Below, piece by piece: positions 38,118 to 50,273 of a stretch of DNA of 64,000 bases (position 1 is the first letter of the stretch; each line of letters starts with the position of its first letter). This DNA comes from Serendipita indica DSM 11827 (taxonomy: Eukaryota > Basidiomycota > Agaricomycetes > Sebacinales > Serendipitaceae), in assembly GCA_910890315.1 (NCBI GenBank), contig CAJVGD010000046.1, positions 868,001 to 932,000 on the forward strand, in the 5' to 3' direction. The position numbers and the translations under genes are program-made. A model generated the notes under the pieces. That model ran no database searches and was not told where the DNA came from. It was given only the letters and a program-made list of their open reading frames with translations.

Positions 38118-38697
38118 ATGCCTGCCATGACCGCTATCCAGCGTGCATTCCTCGCCATGCCTAAATTCGCCGTATTAGGAGCCTCGAACGACCAGACAAA
38201 ATACGGGAACAAGGTCCTGCGCTGGTACAAGACGCGTAATCTCGAGGTCACCCCTATCAACCCCGTAAGCGTGAGCTTAATCCAGCCTAGGTCAGGGCTA
38301 ATCAACATGCCAGAAAGTGGTCTCGATCGAGGGACTCGAGACGGTCAGCAGTCTAGAAGCCCTGCCAGAACCAAAGTCAACGTCAGTGAGCATTGTAACC
38401 CCGAGCAAGGTACGACCGTCCGAAATTTGCCCATGATCGAACACGCGCATTCGACCCGAGATCGGCCCCGCTTTCCTGCCCCGGCGTGGCGTCTGACTAG
38501 AGTTGTATCAGGTCACGCTAGACGCCCTCCGTTCCGCTAAGTCGCTCGGCATTCCGTACATTTGGATCCAACCAGGCGCAGCAGACGACGCTGTAGCAGA
38601 TTATATCGCAAACGACGATTATCTTCAACCACGAGTCGTCTATGGCGGGCCCTGTATCCTCGTGCTGGGTGATGGACTTTTGGGAGCTCGACTGTGA
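38118..38697 (+). CDS. CoA-binding Rossmann-fold protein
   Basis: Small single-domain protein of the CoA-binding family (YccU-like, related to the N-terminal domain of succinyl-CoA synthetase alpha). The start is MPAMTAIQRAFLAMPKFAVL, followed by GASNDQTKYGNKVLRWYKTR, NLEVTPINP, KVVSIEGLETVSSLEALPEP, SVSIVTPSK and, across an intron at about 38411, VTLDALRSAKSLGIPYIWIQ, PGAADDAVADYI and GPCILVLGDGLLGARL. The VLGAS glycine-rich turn and the WIQPGA block are family hallmarks. Two introns. Ligand binding is inferred from the family; the cellular role is unknown. Confidence 0.87.
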
Positions 38698-38961
38698 TGA
38701 ATTAAACAACGCTAGACTTTCGATGAGATGAAACAGGAGTGCGGTTCAATAAGCAAGCGCCCGAGCCCGATCCGAGAGAAAAGCTGAGCACCATCTACCA
38801 GGATTTCACGTCCCTGCGGCTTAAAACGGTAACACCGGCACATTACCAATGGCTCTCGCACACCCCCGATGCCCATTCTCCCAACACTAGCTTGGCTGTC
38901 TACCGTCCCCCTTATTTAACAGCCGTCTCGGCACACCTGTCCCATATTTAGTTTCTCCCTC

Positions 38962-39729
38962 ATGTCTGCTTGGAATAATACTACCGTCGACAGCGACAGC
39001 GACGGCGATGAACGCGTTTACCTCTCCGACCCCTATGCTGCCAGACGCGAGCAGCTCCCGCCAATGATGCCCAGCTTTCCTCACCGACATGGATCCCCCA
39101 GCTCTCACACTGCGTCTAGTCGCATGATCAACCAAGTACAATCATCATACGTGGATCCTCGAGCACCAAAGAGCCCGGCTTCAATGTATTCACCGGTGCG
39201 TTTCGACTGACTTGCCCCGTATAAAACTTGCGCATTATAAAATTGTCATCTGGTTTTCCATGACCTGGGATTGACGTCCCAACTGTAGACGTCCTTGCAG
39301 CAGTATGCCATCTTCCCTGGTGCCCCTCGTTCACTCGCACCTGCACCCTCTGCCAGTTCGTTTAGCCACGCGCAGGAGCAGAATTCGAATTTCAATTACA
39401 GTCACTCACCCACTCTACATCCTACAAGCGCCGCTAGTTCGAATGCCGGCATGTCGACCACATTACCCAGTGCACATTCATACCCAGACGCCCATACAAA
39501 TGTGGTGGCAGATATAAACGCGAACAACGCCAACGGTAGCAAGAAACACGTGTGCTCCCTTTGCCCAGCGGCTTTTGAGCGTCGTTACGATCTCAAGCGA
39601 CACATGGGCACGCATCTAGATCAAAAAGAATTCGTTTGCTCTGGTTGTAACAAGGCGCTTGCTCGCAACGACTCTCTCCAACGCCATCAGTCCGTCTGCA
39701 AGGCCCGGCCACCTTCAGCAGGTCCATAG
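38962..39729 (+). CDS. C2H2-type zinc-finger protein, two C-terminal fingers
   Basis: Probable transcription factor. The start is MSAWNNTTVDSDSDGDERVY. The N-terminal three quarters is Ser/Pro/His-rich and disordered. One intron runs from 39196 to about 39289. Near the end lie two fingers: HVCSLCPAAFERRYDLKRHM with HMGTH, and FVCSGCNKALARNDSLQRHQ with a final Cys (HQSVC), so the second is C2HC-like. The stop follows ARPPSAGP. The layout (disordered N-terminus, two terminal fingers, unusual last ligand) is shared with the gene at 53618-54375. Target genes cannot be inferred. Confidence 0.82.
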
Positions 39730-40376
39730 TTGTTCCTTTTTCCTTTGTGCCACGTTTCTCTTGTGTTATACCCATGTACTATATCAGAGCTGAAAACATG
39801 TATAGGCTGGTTCATGCGCCTATTGGATGGCTCGCTGATGCCTCAACTGTGTCATGAAGACTGGTCGATCACACATTTCCAGCTATTGTTAACTATATCA
39901 GATGCACGGTGGCATCCGTCTGGGCGTTTGACGTTCATCGCCAACTGTTGCTCTCCGCCACAACCCAACACTTCTCCTCGAGGCCTAGCACTTCGGGTGA
40001 CTGTCCCGAAATTCCTTTAAATTGTCACACGCAAACCTTTTGGATTGCGTTTGGGAACCGAATAGGCTGCAATTGCCGTTACAGAATTATCCCATTAGCG
40101 GAAAAAAGTGCCCTGGCTCCCTACCCGACCGTATACAAACCGAATCTATTTCCTCTGGTCGACCGGAAAGACTGCGTATAGCAACTTAATACGCATTCCT
40201 TGGTCCAATTTAGGTCGTCACCCTCTAGTCTCGATCCGGATCCCCCAATTATCGATCCCATCTGCATAATCTACAGTTTTTCTATCCACCCTCGGTAGCA
40301 CAAGGGGACCTATTTTGACCGCTTCGGCAACTTAAATTCCTCGACTCACAGGTAGACCCTGTGGTGGACATCTGAC
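39730..40376. other. intergenic, 647 bp, no gene seen
   Basis: 3' end of the zinc-finger gene and promoter of RMT2. Only short unconvincing ORFs. No repeat or structured RNA recognised. Confidence 0.4.
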
Positions 40377-41932
40377 ATGAACATTGATTCGGATCCAAAA
40401 CTGCTCTCTCCAGAGCTCAAGGCAGCCATTGACGCTGGCAAACGATTACTTGAGCTCCTCACCCAGCCTTTGTCGCACGAGGAGATTGCCCAATACCTCG
40501 AATCCAAATCGCAAGACGAGATTGCGCTGTGGGTACAAGAGGATGAAACAGGGTGGAGCGTACTCCACTTTGCTGTGCATAGACGGGATCCAGAGCTCAC
40601 GAGGGCTTTGATCGAGGCTGGAGCGGTCTGGAATCTGGGTGTGTCCAAGCGCTTTTTTTGGCCGCCACGTCTTCATTTTTATCTGATATGACCCTATGCT
40701 GACGTCAATATTTAAACTCTTGGTACAGTGGACGCTTGCGGGAATACGGCAGGAGACGTTGCACTCTCGTTGGACGACGAAGAGTGCTATCGACTGATCC
40801 GGGATGCTGGTATTCGATCAGGCTAGTATTTTCTTCATTTAATCTCCCTTGCACTAAACTATTATTTCCTCCGTGGCAGAGTTTCTCCTGCACTTGTTGG
40901 ATACACGTGCCCAAGATGAGGACGAGGAGATGGAGGAGCCAAGTACAATATCATCCATACAAGATATTGGCGCAGACTCGTACTCGGACACAAAAGGAAT
41001 CAAAAGGAGAAAGGGGAACACGCTCGTCCTGCGTGCCGAAGATTCAACACCCGCCGGGTCAACTGAGGCATTCTTAAACGCCAAGCTCACCTTTGCGACA
41101 AATAAACAAGGACAAGACCTATGTTTGGTCGATTCTGGATCCGAACAGGTCGGGGTGATGATGGGTTGGGAAAGGCCCATAAGTAGGTCCTCTCCTCTCT
41201 GAGATTGGTATTCATTAACATGATACAGTGGAGGAAACTGTGAGATTACTGCACAAGGACAACGATGATACAGATTTCCGCGTGCTAAACTGTGGTTTTG
41301 GATTAGGAATCGTAAGTCTCTCGTCTCCTCTGCACTTTAACTTTCGTGAATTGCACCACGGCTGACACGTAATGCATTGTACACAATATAGATTGATACA
41401 TACTTTCAAAAATGGCCAACTCCTCCTTCGCTTCATGTAATCATCGAACCGCACCCGGATGTGCTCGCGCATATGCGCGCACGCGGGTGGTACGACATGG
41501 CCAATGTGCGCATCCTCGAAGGCAAATGGCAGGACTTTATCGACTCCGACGAAATACTAGGCGTGGGCGGATTTGATGCCGTCTACACCGACGTGTTCAG
41601 CGAGGACTATAAACAACTTTACGCTTTTTTTGAGAGGGTCCCAGAGCTCTTGAGGGGGGAAAATTCGAAATTTAGCTTCTTTCATGGCTTGGGCGCCACG
41701 AGTATGTTGTCTCTACTTGGTATTGTGATCAAGCTGACTGCTAAACCCAGACCCTCTCTTCTACGACATATATACAAACCTTTGCGAGATGCACCTCAAA
41801 GAGCTCGGTTGCACCGTCTCGTGGACAGACGTCGACGTACACACTGCCCAAGCCGACGGAATATGGGGCGAGACGCGCAAATACTTTTCACTCCCATACT
41901 GTCGGATTCCATTAGTCAAGATGGATATATAA
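40377..41932 (+). CDS. RMT2: protein arginine N-methyltransferase 2
   Basis: Type IV arginine methyltransferase; yeast Rmt2 modifies the delta nitrogen of Arg in ribosomal protein L12. The start MNIDSDPKLLSPELKAAIDA leads to an ankyrin-like region (WSVLHFAVHRRDPELTRALI, GNTAGDVALSLDDEECYRLI). An acidic linker is followed by the RMT2 methyltransferase domain: LVDSGSEQVGVMMGWERPI, RVLNCGFGLGIIDTYFQKWP with the SAM glycine loop, HVIIEPHPDVLAHMRARGWY, EGKWQDFI, GGFDAVYTDVFSEDYKQLYA, KFSFFHGLGAT and, at the end, GIWGETRKYFSLPYCRIPLV. Ankyrin plus methyltransferase is the known RMT2 layout. About seven introns. It is convergent with the next gene. Confidence 0.93.
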
Positions 41933-42040
41933 ACCTAATCCACACTCGAAGGTTGTAATGTACAATCTAAAGTCCAAAAACTGAATACAATGAAGCCGGC
42001 AAGCGGTGCATGGCTTTTGATTTTGAGAGCGGGTGGGTTT

Positions 42041-43900
42041 TCATTGATGCATATCAAATTCGCCCGTGAACCCGAGCGATGTCCACATGACACCGACATG
42101 TAAATCGTCGACTCCGTCGTCCTTGGCGTATACCTTCTCGCCTTCCTGCACAACGTAATGCCTCTAGGAGACCGTCAGCCATCATCCAGCGGCATTATCA
42201 AGTAAAAATTTACTCGTCCGAGAGAAACTTTGATAGCTGGGGGACCATGTACATAGTCTTCGAGCGTCGCTGACGGCCCGTCTTTGATCAGCTTGAAAAT
42301 ATTGCGGGCGGCGACTTCGCCCTATAGAACCGTCAAGCATAAATATTTTGGTTGATTGTATAGTACTTGCCTGATAGTATGCCGTATGGCCCGCCTTGAT
42401 TGCTCCGAAAGCATCTGCCACATCTCCGACAGCGAAGATATTTCCAAAGGACATATCACCGGCAAGTGTTGCGCTCGAATTGGTGCCTAAATGAGCCGTT
42501 GACGGCTGACGGGTGACCTGAAGAGACGGCAAGACGCGTATGAGACCGTTTTGTTGGTTGACCACATCCTGACCAAGCCCATCAACAATAAAGCGAGTAT
42601 TGGCGACTGTGCCAGTGCAGAGAAGCTATGCACGTAGATGAGAAAAAACTAGGTGCAAGTAAAAGGTACGTACAATCGCGTCGGCAGCAAAGACATGTCC
42701 TTTGAGCGTCTTCACGACATGTCGCCCCTTTTCATCGTTATGTGGATGTTTGACCGAATCCAGATCCAAACGGTCGTTGAGAATCACCTGGACGTTGAGT
42801 TCTTTTAATCGTCGGAGGCCTGCAAGATATTAGTGGGAGTTGCAGGACGCAAAGAGGCATACACTCTTCATGCACCTCGACGTCGTATAGTGGCATAAGT
42901 TGCTCTCTAGAGTGAATCAGTGTGACCGAGTGACCTGGGTATAACTCTGCAATGTCCGAAGTAAGTTCTTTGGGCCCAGTCAGTAACATGTCTCGCAAAA
43001 TACTTCCACTCACGTATACCCAGTGCACCACCGCCAACAATAATCAGACTCTTCAGCGCAGATATCTGCTGCTGTGCATGTTGGAGCCATCGGACAGCCG
43101 AAATCTTTGAACCAAGTGGAAGCGGGATCCTTGACATGCTTCCAGAAGTCTATGATGCATTGGGATCGTATAAAAGCGTGGTAATGCGCACTCACATCCG
43201 CTTTATGAGCACCTTGGACGGCATCAACGTCCTTCCATGGCTTCCAGACGTTTATAGGGTCAGGGAGGGACGCTCCCAGTGCATAAATGCAATACTCGAA
43301 AGGAATTGTTTGGACGTCGGCCGTGGCGACACATCCTAGTGAACTGAGGATGTCGTCGCGGCGGTCGACTTGGCCACCTATTGGAGCAATTGTCACCGAA
43401 TGATTCGTCATCGAGATGACATTTGCCTGGACAATTAGATGACGAGACTGTTGTCCAGTGAACACATGAATGTATGGGATAACTAGATAAATATGAGAAT
43501 TGTCGCCTCAGGAGTAATTCAACGTACAGGCTTTGTATTCATGACCGGGTAAGACCGAGAAGCGAGGAAGGGCATAGAGATCTGCGGTACGCAGTTCCGT
43601 GAGCGGAAGACCGTCATCTGTAGCAGTTTTACATACGGTTCATATGCCTAGACAATATTCCTCGAATTTTAGCAACCCCTTGTCACAGTCAAAGAACCTA
43701 AAACGCACGAATTTCTCTCAATGACGATGACCCGGTAGTTGGGCATGCCTTCGAGCTGCTCAGCAAGCAGTCGTGCAGCACGCAGACCTTGGATTTGTCA
43801 ACATTAACCGCTCGTCGACGATGGACGACAAACCGCCATAGGATCCCCCCAGGACGACCACGTTCTTGACGGCTGGCGCGCGAGAGAATGAAAAGCCCAT
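42041..43900 (-). CDS. FAD-dependent oxidoreductase, AIFM2/FSP1 (AMID) type
   Basis: NAD(P)H-using flavoprotein of the AIF/NDH-2 superfamily. The start MGFSFSRAPAVKNVVVLGGS leads to the dinucleotide motif GGSYGG (a GxGxxG variant) and LRAARLLAEQLEGMPNYRVI. Then come FSVLPGHEYKA, IPFEYCIYALGASLPDPINV, the second Rossmann motif LIIVGGGALGI, ELTSDIAELYPGHSVTLIHS and the C-terminal FAD-binding block GNIFAVGDVADAFGAIKAGH. The end is SLGFTGEFDMHQ. No presequence is evident. Gly2 and Ser6 suggest possible N-myristoylation as in animal FSP1, though Phe3 is unfavourable. The quinone-reductase role is inferred. About nine introns. Confidence 0.85.
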
Positions 43901-44077
43901 TATGTGAGGAATTTTCAACCTTTTGACAAGGATTTTACAGAGAAAATTGGCTATACCAACGTTGGGGAAATGGCCAAGGTTTATCTGATAAGATGGGGCC
44001 TAATAAAGCCGAACCGTACGACCGCCAAGGAACTCTGAATTCACACTATGAACCCTCCCAATCGCTTTAAACTTTTT

Positions 44078-45347
44078 CTAATGGCGTTTGTCATCGTCTT
44101 TCTTCATGCCCGTCACATGCCGAATCGCATCCGCAATCTGGAAATCACACCGTCAGCACCGTCGAACCACTCTTGCACGTCTCAATCTTACCTGTTTGTC
44201 CTTGGCTTGCTCAACAGCACTTTCATTGTGTTGGTCACCTTTTCCGAGGACGTGGTCTTGCACCCAGTCGATCGTCTTGTCGAGATGATCTACAAAAGTC
44301 AACCTTCATCCAACTGAGAGAGAGTATACGCACCTTCTTTGGCTTCTGCCTTTGCTCCACCGCCAGCGAGCTCATTGATCTTGTCCTTCCAGTCCTTCTT
44401 TGGCGGGGGAGAAGGAGTACGCGACCAGGGGTGCTTCTTCACAGGTGCCGGCTCCGGCTCATCCTTGAAGATATTCCTCACACGTGCTCCAAAGCTCTGG
44501 TTGCGCTTCGCCTCTTCAGCCAAACGCTGGCGCTCCCTTTCCTTTTCCTTGAGACAGCAAAGTTGATGAGAAATGCTGCGGACGGCTCCAAAGCGCGTAC
44601 CTCGTCGTCACCGTCAAATACATCCTTGATTTTGTGACGGAAAGATTCCTCGCGACGCTTCGCCTCTTCTGCTTCGCGTCGCTTCTGAATGGCCTCGTCG
44701 ACCAATCTTTGATGCTCCGCAGCCTCCTTTGCATCCGATGTGAACAAATCCTTGAGCTGAAATCCAGTCAGGATAGGTCTTTCGAGATTCAGACAACGAA
44801 CCTTTCCTTTGACGGTGGCTTTTTCCTCGGCCTCTTTAGCAGAGATCTCCTTCTCTACGGCTTCCTACAGATCTGAGCACCCTTCATCTTAATTGGCACA
44901 AGAGCTTACCCTCTCCAGACGAAGGCGCTCCTCTTCTGCCTCGCGCTTATTCGTGGCACCCCGATCCAAGAGGTCCTTGAACTGCAGCGGGTCAGTCTCA
45001 CAGCTTCTCTCCTGAGATATGCAACTTACTTTGTCACGCCAGTCGTCACTTTCCTTACGCTCATTGGGGGGTGCATTCAGCGTAGGCTGCACACCTACAG
45101 CAGGGAGCGGCGCAGGGGCTTGTTTTCCAGGCGATCGTCCTCCCAACGCTTCCTTGATCTTCGAGAAGCTAAAGCTGTCCTCTTCCTTGTTCACCTTTTG
45201 CGTCGAGGCCTCCGTGGCCACTGGCCGGAGCTCATTGATGTTGCCGTGAGCCTGAGGCTGCGTGTGGCCTTGAGCAACGGTCTGAGGTGGATTCTGTTGC
45301 TCGTGATGGTCGTCTTTGCCCGTAATCTTATTCCAGATTCCTTCCAT
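44078..45347 (-). CDS. charged protein with repeated short helical modules, unknown function
   Basis: Not recognised as a named family. The start is MEGIWNKITGKDDHHEQQN. The protein is Lys/Glu/Gln-rich, with no signal peptide or membrane segment, and probably cytosolic. A short module recurs: GIWNKITGK, FSKIKEALGG, DDWRDK, FKDLLDRGA, KLKDLFTSD, FRHKIKDVFDG, FGARVRNIFKDE and DWKDKINELAGG. Between modules lie Arg/Glu-rich coiled stretches such as KREAEEERLRLERVEAVEKE. The C-terminus is different: LDKTIDWVQDHVLGKGDQHN, ESAVEQAKDKQIADAIRHVT, then a Lys/Asp tail KKDDDKRH. I believe this C-terminal block recurs in other basidiomycete proteins, but cannot verify it. About five introns. Confidence 0.75.
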
Positions 45348-45618
45348 AGTCGACGAGATGGATGATGTGCAGGTAAGAGTTATCGATTGCTTTTGGCCAA
45401 GAGCCACTTTACGCCGTCTGCGCGCGTCATCATAAGCGCTGCGTAGACGCCTATCTCCGATGGCATGGTTACACCATCCATCAAGCAATGTAGCAATAGC
45501 AGCCCTCATTTGTTACTTTGACTCCCGCAAACGCGTTATATCTCTGAAGAGGCAGCGAGTGTACAAAGGAGAGGACTAGGAAATGAACGTCGACTCATAA
45601 AGAATGCATTGTGTTTGT

Positions 45619-46823
45619 TCAGATACCGCGATAGGTGGCGGACTGGGAGGTGGCACGGGTGATCTGACCAGCAGTAAACTGATTCATGCATGGATCGGTG
45701 CTAAGGAACAGGTGAATCAAAAGTTGGAGAAGTGGCGGTGAGATATGTACCTGTAGTCCATGTAGTTGTGGATCGAATCTACACCTCCGCCAGAGCACGA
45801 GTCTTGTGAACTGGGGCATCCCGAAGTGGCCTTAGATTGCGGTGGAGTGTCCTGTGAAGGAAGAAAGTTAGATGGTGCTGGGTTGAGATGAGCTGACATA
45901 CAGAGACGTAGTCACCACTGCCTGAGCATCCGCCTTGGAAAACGTGATAGAGCCCGAGCTGGAAGAGAGTTAGCAGGCTCGGCTAGAAGTTTCCAGAGAA
46001 GCTTACCCAATGGCCCACTTCGTGGGTGAGGGTCTTGCCTTGGTTATAGCCACTGGTGCCTAGGGCGCGTTAAGAGGATCACAATATAATCGATGAAATA
46101 CGCACTGCCACCAGGATATGTCGAGTAGAGGATGACGACGCCATCATCGACTGGGTTTCCGCTGTACGACCAGGGGAAGGTTGCATACCCGAGCGTACCA
46201 TCAGTGAAGCCGACGGTATAAACGTTGAGGACGTTGGCACCACCAGTGTGGAGAGCTTTCTTCATAGCGGTCTGGTAGCTGTTGCCATAGTTTGCATAGT
46301 TGAACCAATTGGCATTCAAGGTGCGGGTCGTGCCGGCAAGGGTGAATGAGAATCCGCTACCAGAGTAGTGAGAATTCATCGCGCTGATGGCTAAGGAGGG
46401 TTAGAAATAGGAATAAGAATGTGCTTGAAAGCAACATACAGGAGGCAATTGCCGAGTCGGAGATGTATCCGCCGGAGACCGAGGTGGTCTTGTAAATAAC
46501 GTGCCAATCTAATGACTGTAAACACAAGGCTCAAAGGCGAGAGACTCCACGCACAAACTTGGATGTTTCCGGCACGTTGGGTGGATCCAGCAAAATCGGA
46601 ATCGACGAGACCGGCATTGGCGAAGTCGTTGGCGAATTGGGCTTCAATGGCAGCAGCTTGTGCGGGAGTAACCGTGTTTGCGCAACCACTAATCAAGATA
46701 TAAGTATAAAGAGTTACATACGGCCTGTACTTACCGAGTCGTTGCTCGAGTGGCATTGGCAAAGGGAGCGGCGAGCGCAGAGGCCGCGCTGGCGATGAAA
46801 AGAAGGGCAGATGCGAAACGCAT
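45619..46823 (-). CDS. secreted M43-type metalloprotease (MEP1-like)
   Basis: Extracellular zinc protease of the pappalysin/M43B group. The start [20 protein letters not shown] is a signal peptide. Then follow [55 protein letters not shown] and [12 protein letters not shown], usual for MEP1 proteins. Zinc motif HEVGHWLGLYH, split by an intron after HW, is HExxHxxGxxH. VSDTPPQ and the Met-turn [18 protein letters not shown] are present, with several paired cysteines. The stop follows [10 protein letters not shown]. All catalytic elements are intact. Such proteases are common in plant-associated and litter fungi; a host-protein target is an inference. Confidence 0.92.
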
Positions 46824-47475
46824 GGCTAGACCGTATGAGACAGTGAGAGACCTGGGTGACCTGTCTTCTCTCCTCTGGACGAGCAGGCTGCTCTTATACG
46901 CAGCAGCAAGGCCCGGACGGTTAGGAGATACGGCAGCTCTCGTAAGATAGAAGGAGAGCCCTCATGGTGTATACCCCTTAAAGTGAGGATAACTGGGCAT
47001 AGGAGCCGAGATATGGCTGGAAAACGACATATCGGTGATGACAATCCTGGCAGGTACGTTTGGGGAGCATGCGGTGAGCGCATCTCTAGAAGTAGACGCT
47101 TCCCGACAGCGCGTGGTTGGCATACTGTCAATTGAGGAGACTGTGTCGGGGCAGCGGCTGCTTCCCAGGGGGGACCATGAGGAACACAGGCCAGAACTCG
47201 TAATCGCTGTATCTGAGAGAATCAAATGCGGCAAAGGACTTCTTCCATACTCTGCACATGGTCCTGGCAATGATGTAGGCCGTTCCACGCTGCAGGGCGC
47301 TGATTTGTCGACGGAGTTCACGAAAAGAGAAGGCGTGCGGCGAGAACAATCCTCCTCATCCTCATAATGATCTCCCAAAATTATTTCAGTATCTTTTCCA
47401 AAAATCAGAAGTAGCGGTTATAGACAACGGCGACGGTGGTGGCGAAAAGTGGTTTGGACCCGACAACAAACTGGA
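46824..47475. other. divergent intergenic region MEP1/RAD53 with a possible small ORF
   Basis: 650 bp between divergent genes. On the minus strand 47128-47349 reads FRELRRQISALQRGTAYIIA, RTMCRVWKKSFAAFDSLRYS and YEFWPVFLMVPPG, which looks more protein-like than random sequence but matches nothing I know and lacks a proven ATG. Overlapping plus-strand ORFs are equally unproven. Otherwise promoter DNA. Confidence 0.35.
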
Positions 47476-49969
47476 ATGGAGTACAGTACGCAGGAGACTC
47501 AGATCGCGTCGCAAACGTATACTTCCCAGCGTGAAGATGAACCTAACGATGCCAATTGTTGGGGTCTCCTTTGGCCTATTGCCAGTGGCAATAAGCCAGT
47601 ACGCTTCAACAAGGACAAGCAAGAGTATACGATTGGACGCGGCCCACAGTGTGATCTGAGGATCTCTAGTCAAATTATCAGTGAGCACTGATGCCATCTT
47701 GCTCCCGTGCCTGTCAACGGCGTTGACCAAAAAGACGCGCTCTTCTAAATGGCAGGCAATATACATTGTCGTATCAACTGGGATGGTGCCACGGGATCAA
47801 GAGCTGGCTTGACGATCACAGACCTCAGCAGGAACGGGACTTGGGCAAGTAATCGCACTAAGTGGTTTCGACGCGTCCCTAATGACAGCGGATCTAGGTC
47901 AAAGGTCGCAAAATCGCCAAGGGGATAGCTACTTTGCTTAACAACGGCGATGATATTGCGTTTGGAGTCCAGAACATCAATTCCAACGGTGAATCCCACA
48001 GTAGGTCGTCCCCGCCGTGATTTACTACTGTCCAATCAGTCTCTAGGATACACATTTCGAACGCCAGTCGTGGTGAGTACCTGTTCTTGACGTTTTCTGG
48101 CTTCTAAATGGTCGCCAGCAACGGGAACGCAAAGGTGTCCACGTCAAATACGAACTGCAGCAAGAGTACGCGAGCGCTTTCAGTTGTGGCTTTTTATTTA
48201 TCGCCTCTAGGCTCGGTAGGGGCTCATTCGCGGCCGTGTACAAGGCTTTGCAGCGCGCAACGGGCAAATTTTTTGCAGTCAAGATCATACCTAAACCACA
48301 GAGCCTATTGCAACCGAGTACGATCAATATGCTGGACAGGGAGATAACAATACTCAAGCAGCTCAAGCATGTAAGATCACATCCGTTTTTGGCGCTGCCT
48401 CCAGTAACAGCTCCTAGCCAAATATTGTCGCTCTCGAGGACGTCATTGGTAGTGAAGCTGAGCTGTGTAAGTCTTTTCTGCAGCAGGAGACAAAGTTTGA
48501 CCATACCAGGCATTGTGATGGAGCTCATTTCGGGTGGAGACTTATTCGAATACATTGTCACATCACCCATGAAGCACCTCAGTACGATAATACAGAGGAA
48601 TTCAAGCGCGGCCCTGATTACCTGACAGCTGAGGACCAAACTGGCCACCTGACTGCCGAGATTTGCGATGCTATGGCGGTGGGTGCAGCCTATTTCGTTA
48701 ACTGGTGCTCATGTTCCCCAGTACATTCACTACAAAGGCATAACGCATCGAGACCTCAAGCCAGAGGTATGCACGAAGCAAGCCTGTGACTGTCGCTCAC
48801 AGCTGGCAGAATATTTTACTCACTGCTGATAACCCCCCTCACGTCAAAGTGGCGGATTTCGGTCTAGCCAAATGTGTCAATAGTAAAACAATGCTCCGTG
48901 TATGTCGTCTATTGCCAAGGTTCTGCGTAAGCTCATCTACGACAGACAATGTGTGGTACACCGAGCTATCTCGCCCCGGAGGTTGTCCTGCAAGGTCCCG
49001 GTAAAGAAGGGTACGATCACAAAGTCGATAGCTGGAGTGTGGGAGCTATCGTCTTTGCCATGTCAGTCGCGGCGCAAGTCAACAAACCTCTACTGATGAC
49101 TTTGCAGGCTGACTGGTCAAGGAGCATTTACGGAAGACGAGAATCAACCGCTCACCACCCGCGTGCAAACTAGACAGGTGACATGGGTTTACATGTCCGA
49201 GGTCGGATGTACCAAGGCTGCACATGGCTTTGTCAATCAATTGCTGCAAAACCGACCAGAGAATCGCATGGCACTCGCTGACGCTCTTGGGCACGAATGG
49301 CTTCATCCAGCGTACTGGCCGTCAGGTGTCCCATCGTACTTTCCCAATGGTAGCCCTATATCCTTGATCAACGCTACTGTAGGAGAGCCAGTTGGGACGC
49401 CAACACACGGTGTCACCGAAGAGTTTCAAAACCTGGAGATTGATAGCGACTCGATATCGGAAAGCCCCGCGTTTATCGAGGTTGATTTCGAAGATGCCAA
49501 TCTCGGAGGTTCTAGCGGCCTCACACGATCACAAGAGCTTCAGCGAAGCGTCGAGGAGCGAGAGCAGTCCTGGGATATCGTCGAGGAGCCTGGAGCAGAT
49601 CCAGAGCAGACACCACTAGCGAGACCGAGGCTCCAACTCCTTGAAGAGGAAGCAACAGCCCGTGGACGGCCAGCGGCGGCTACGAGTGTCCCTCCACCGC
49701 CACTCTTTCCACAGAAGAGTTTGAAGCGGAAGCTTAGCGGCGGAGATGAGGATGATGAAGATTTGCCAGGATTAGCAAACAACTCGGGTACAGAGTCGAC
49801 TCGCGCAAAGCTTGGTGGTCGAAAGGCGAGCAAAGTCAGCGAGTCCGACACGCCGACTGCTACTCGCTCTCGCTTTCCGCCACCCTCGGCTGGTAGGAAA
49901 ACGACAGCTAAAAATGGCAAAGGAAAAGGACCGGTTGCACGGGACTTTGCGACAGAGGCGGACGAATGA
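47476..49969 (+). CDS. RAD53: DNA-damage checkpoint kinase Rad53/Cds1/Chk2
   Basis: Checkpoint kinase with one FHA domain. The start [20 protein letters not shown] gives four SQ/TQ sites within 20 residues, the ATM/ATR target cluster. The FHA domain reads [29 protein letters not shown] and [10 protein letters not shown]. The kinase domain shows [67 protein letters not shown] and [13 protein letters not shown]. The C-terminal tail is acidic and Pro-rich, with a basic patch [15 protein letters not shown] and [15 protein letters not shown], likely nuclear localisation. It has one FHA, like fission-yeast Cds1, not two as in budding-yeast Rad53. About ten introns. Confidence 0.92.
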
Positions 49970-50273
49970 ACGAATGAACGCTCACATCGACATCTTAAGT
50001 TTCATGTACATTTCCTTAGTTTACATATCTGTATCGTCTCTGGGAATCTTACTCGGGTGTTGTAATTCACGCGATTACGACTATTTTGTGTCACTCGAGC
50101 CGCAGCGTCGGTTGCCTTGACGGACGCCTCCCCTCGCAACACGTCTTGGACTCTTCCTGACTGATCTTTTCCACACTTTCCCTTCACATTTCTACTTTCT
50201 TTCTTTCTTAATCCCTTGACGGGTCTTCTATTGTCGTCCTTTATCGCCCAGCAAATTCTAAACAAGCCTCAAG
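49970..50273. other. spacer, no gene seen
   Basis: About 300 bp holding the 3' end of RAD53 and the promoter of the next gene. It includes a pyrimidine-rich TTTCTTTCTTTC tract near 50195-50210. Confidence 0.4.
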
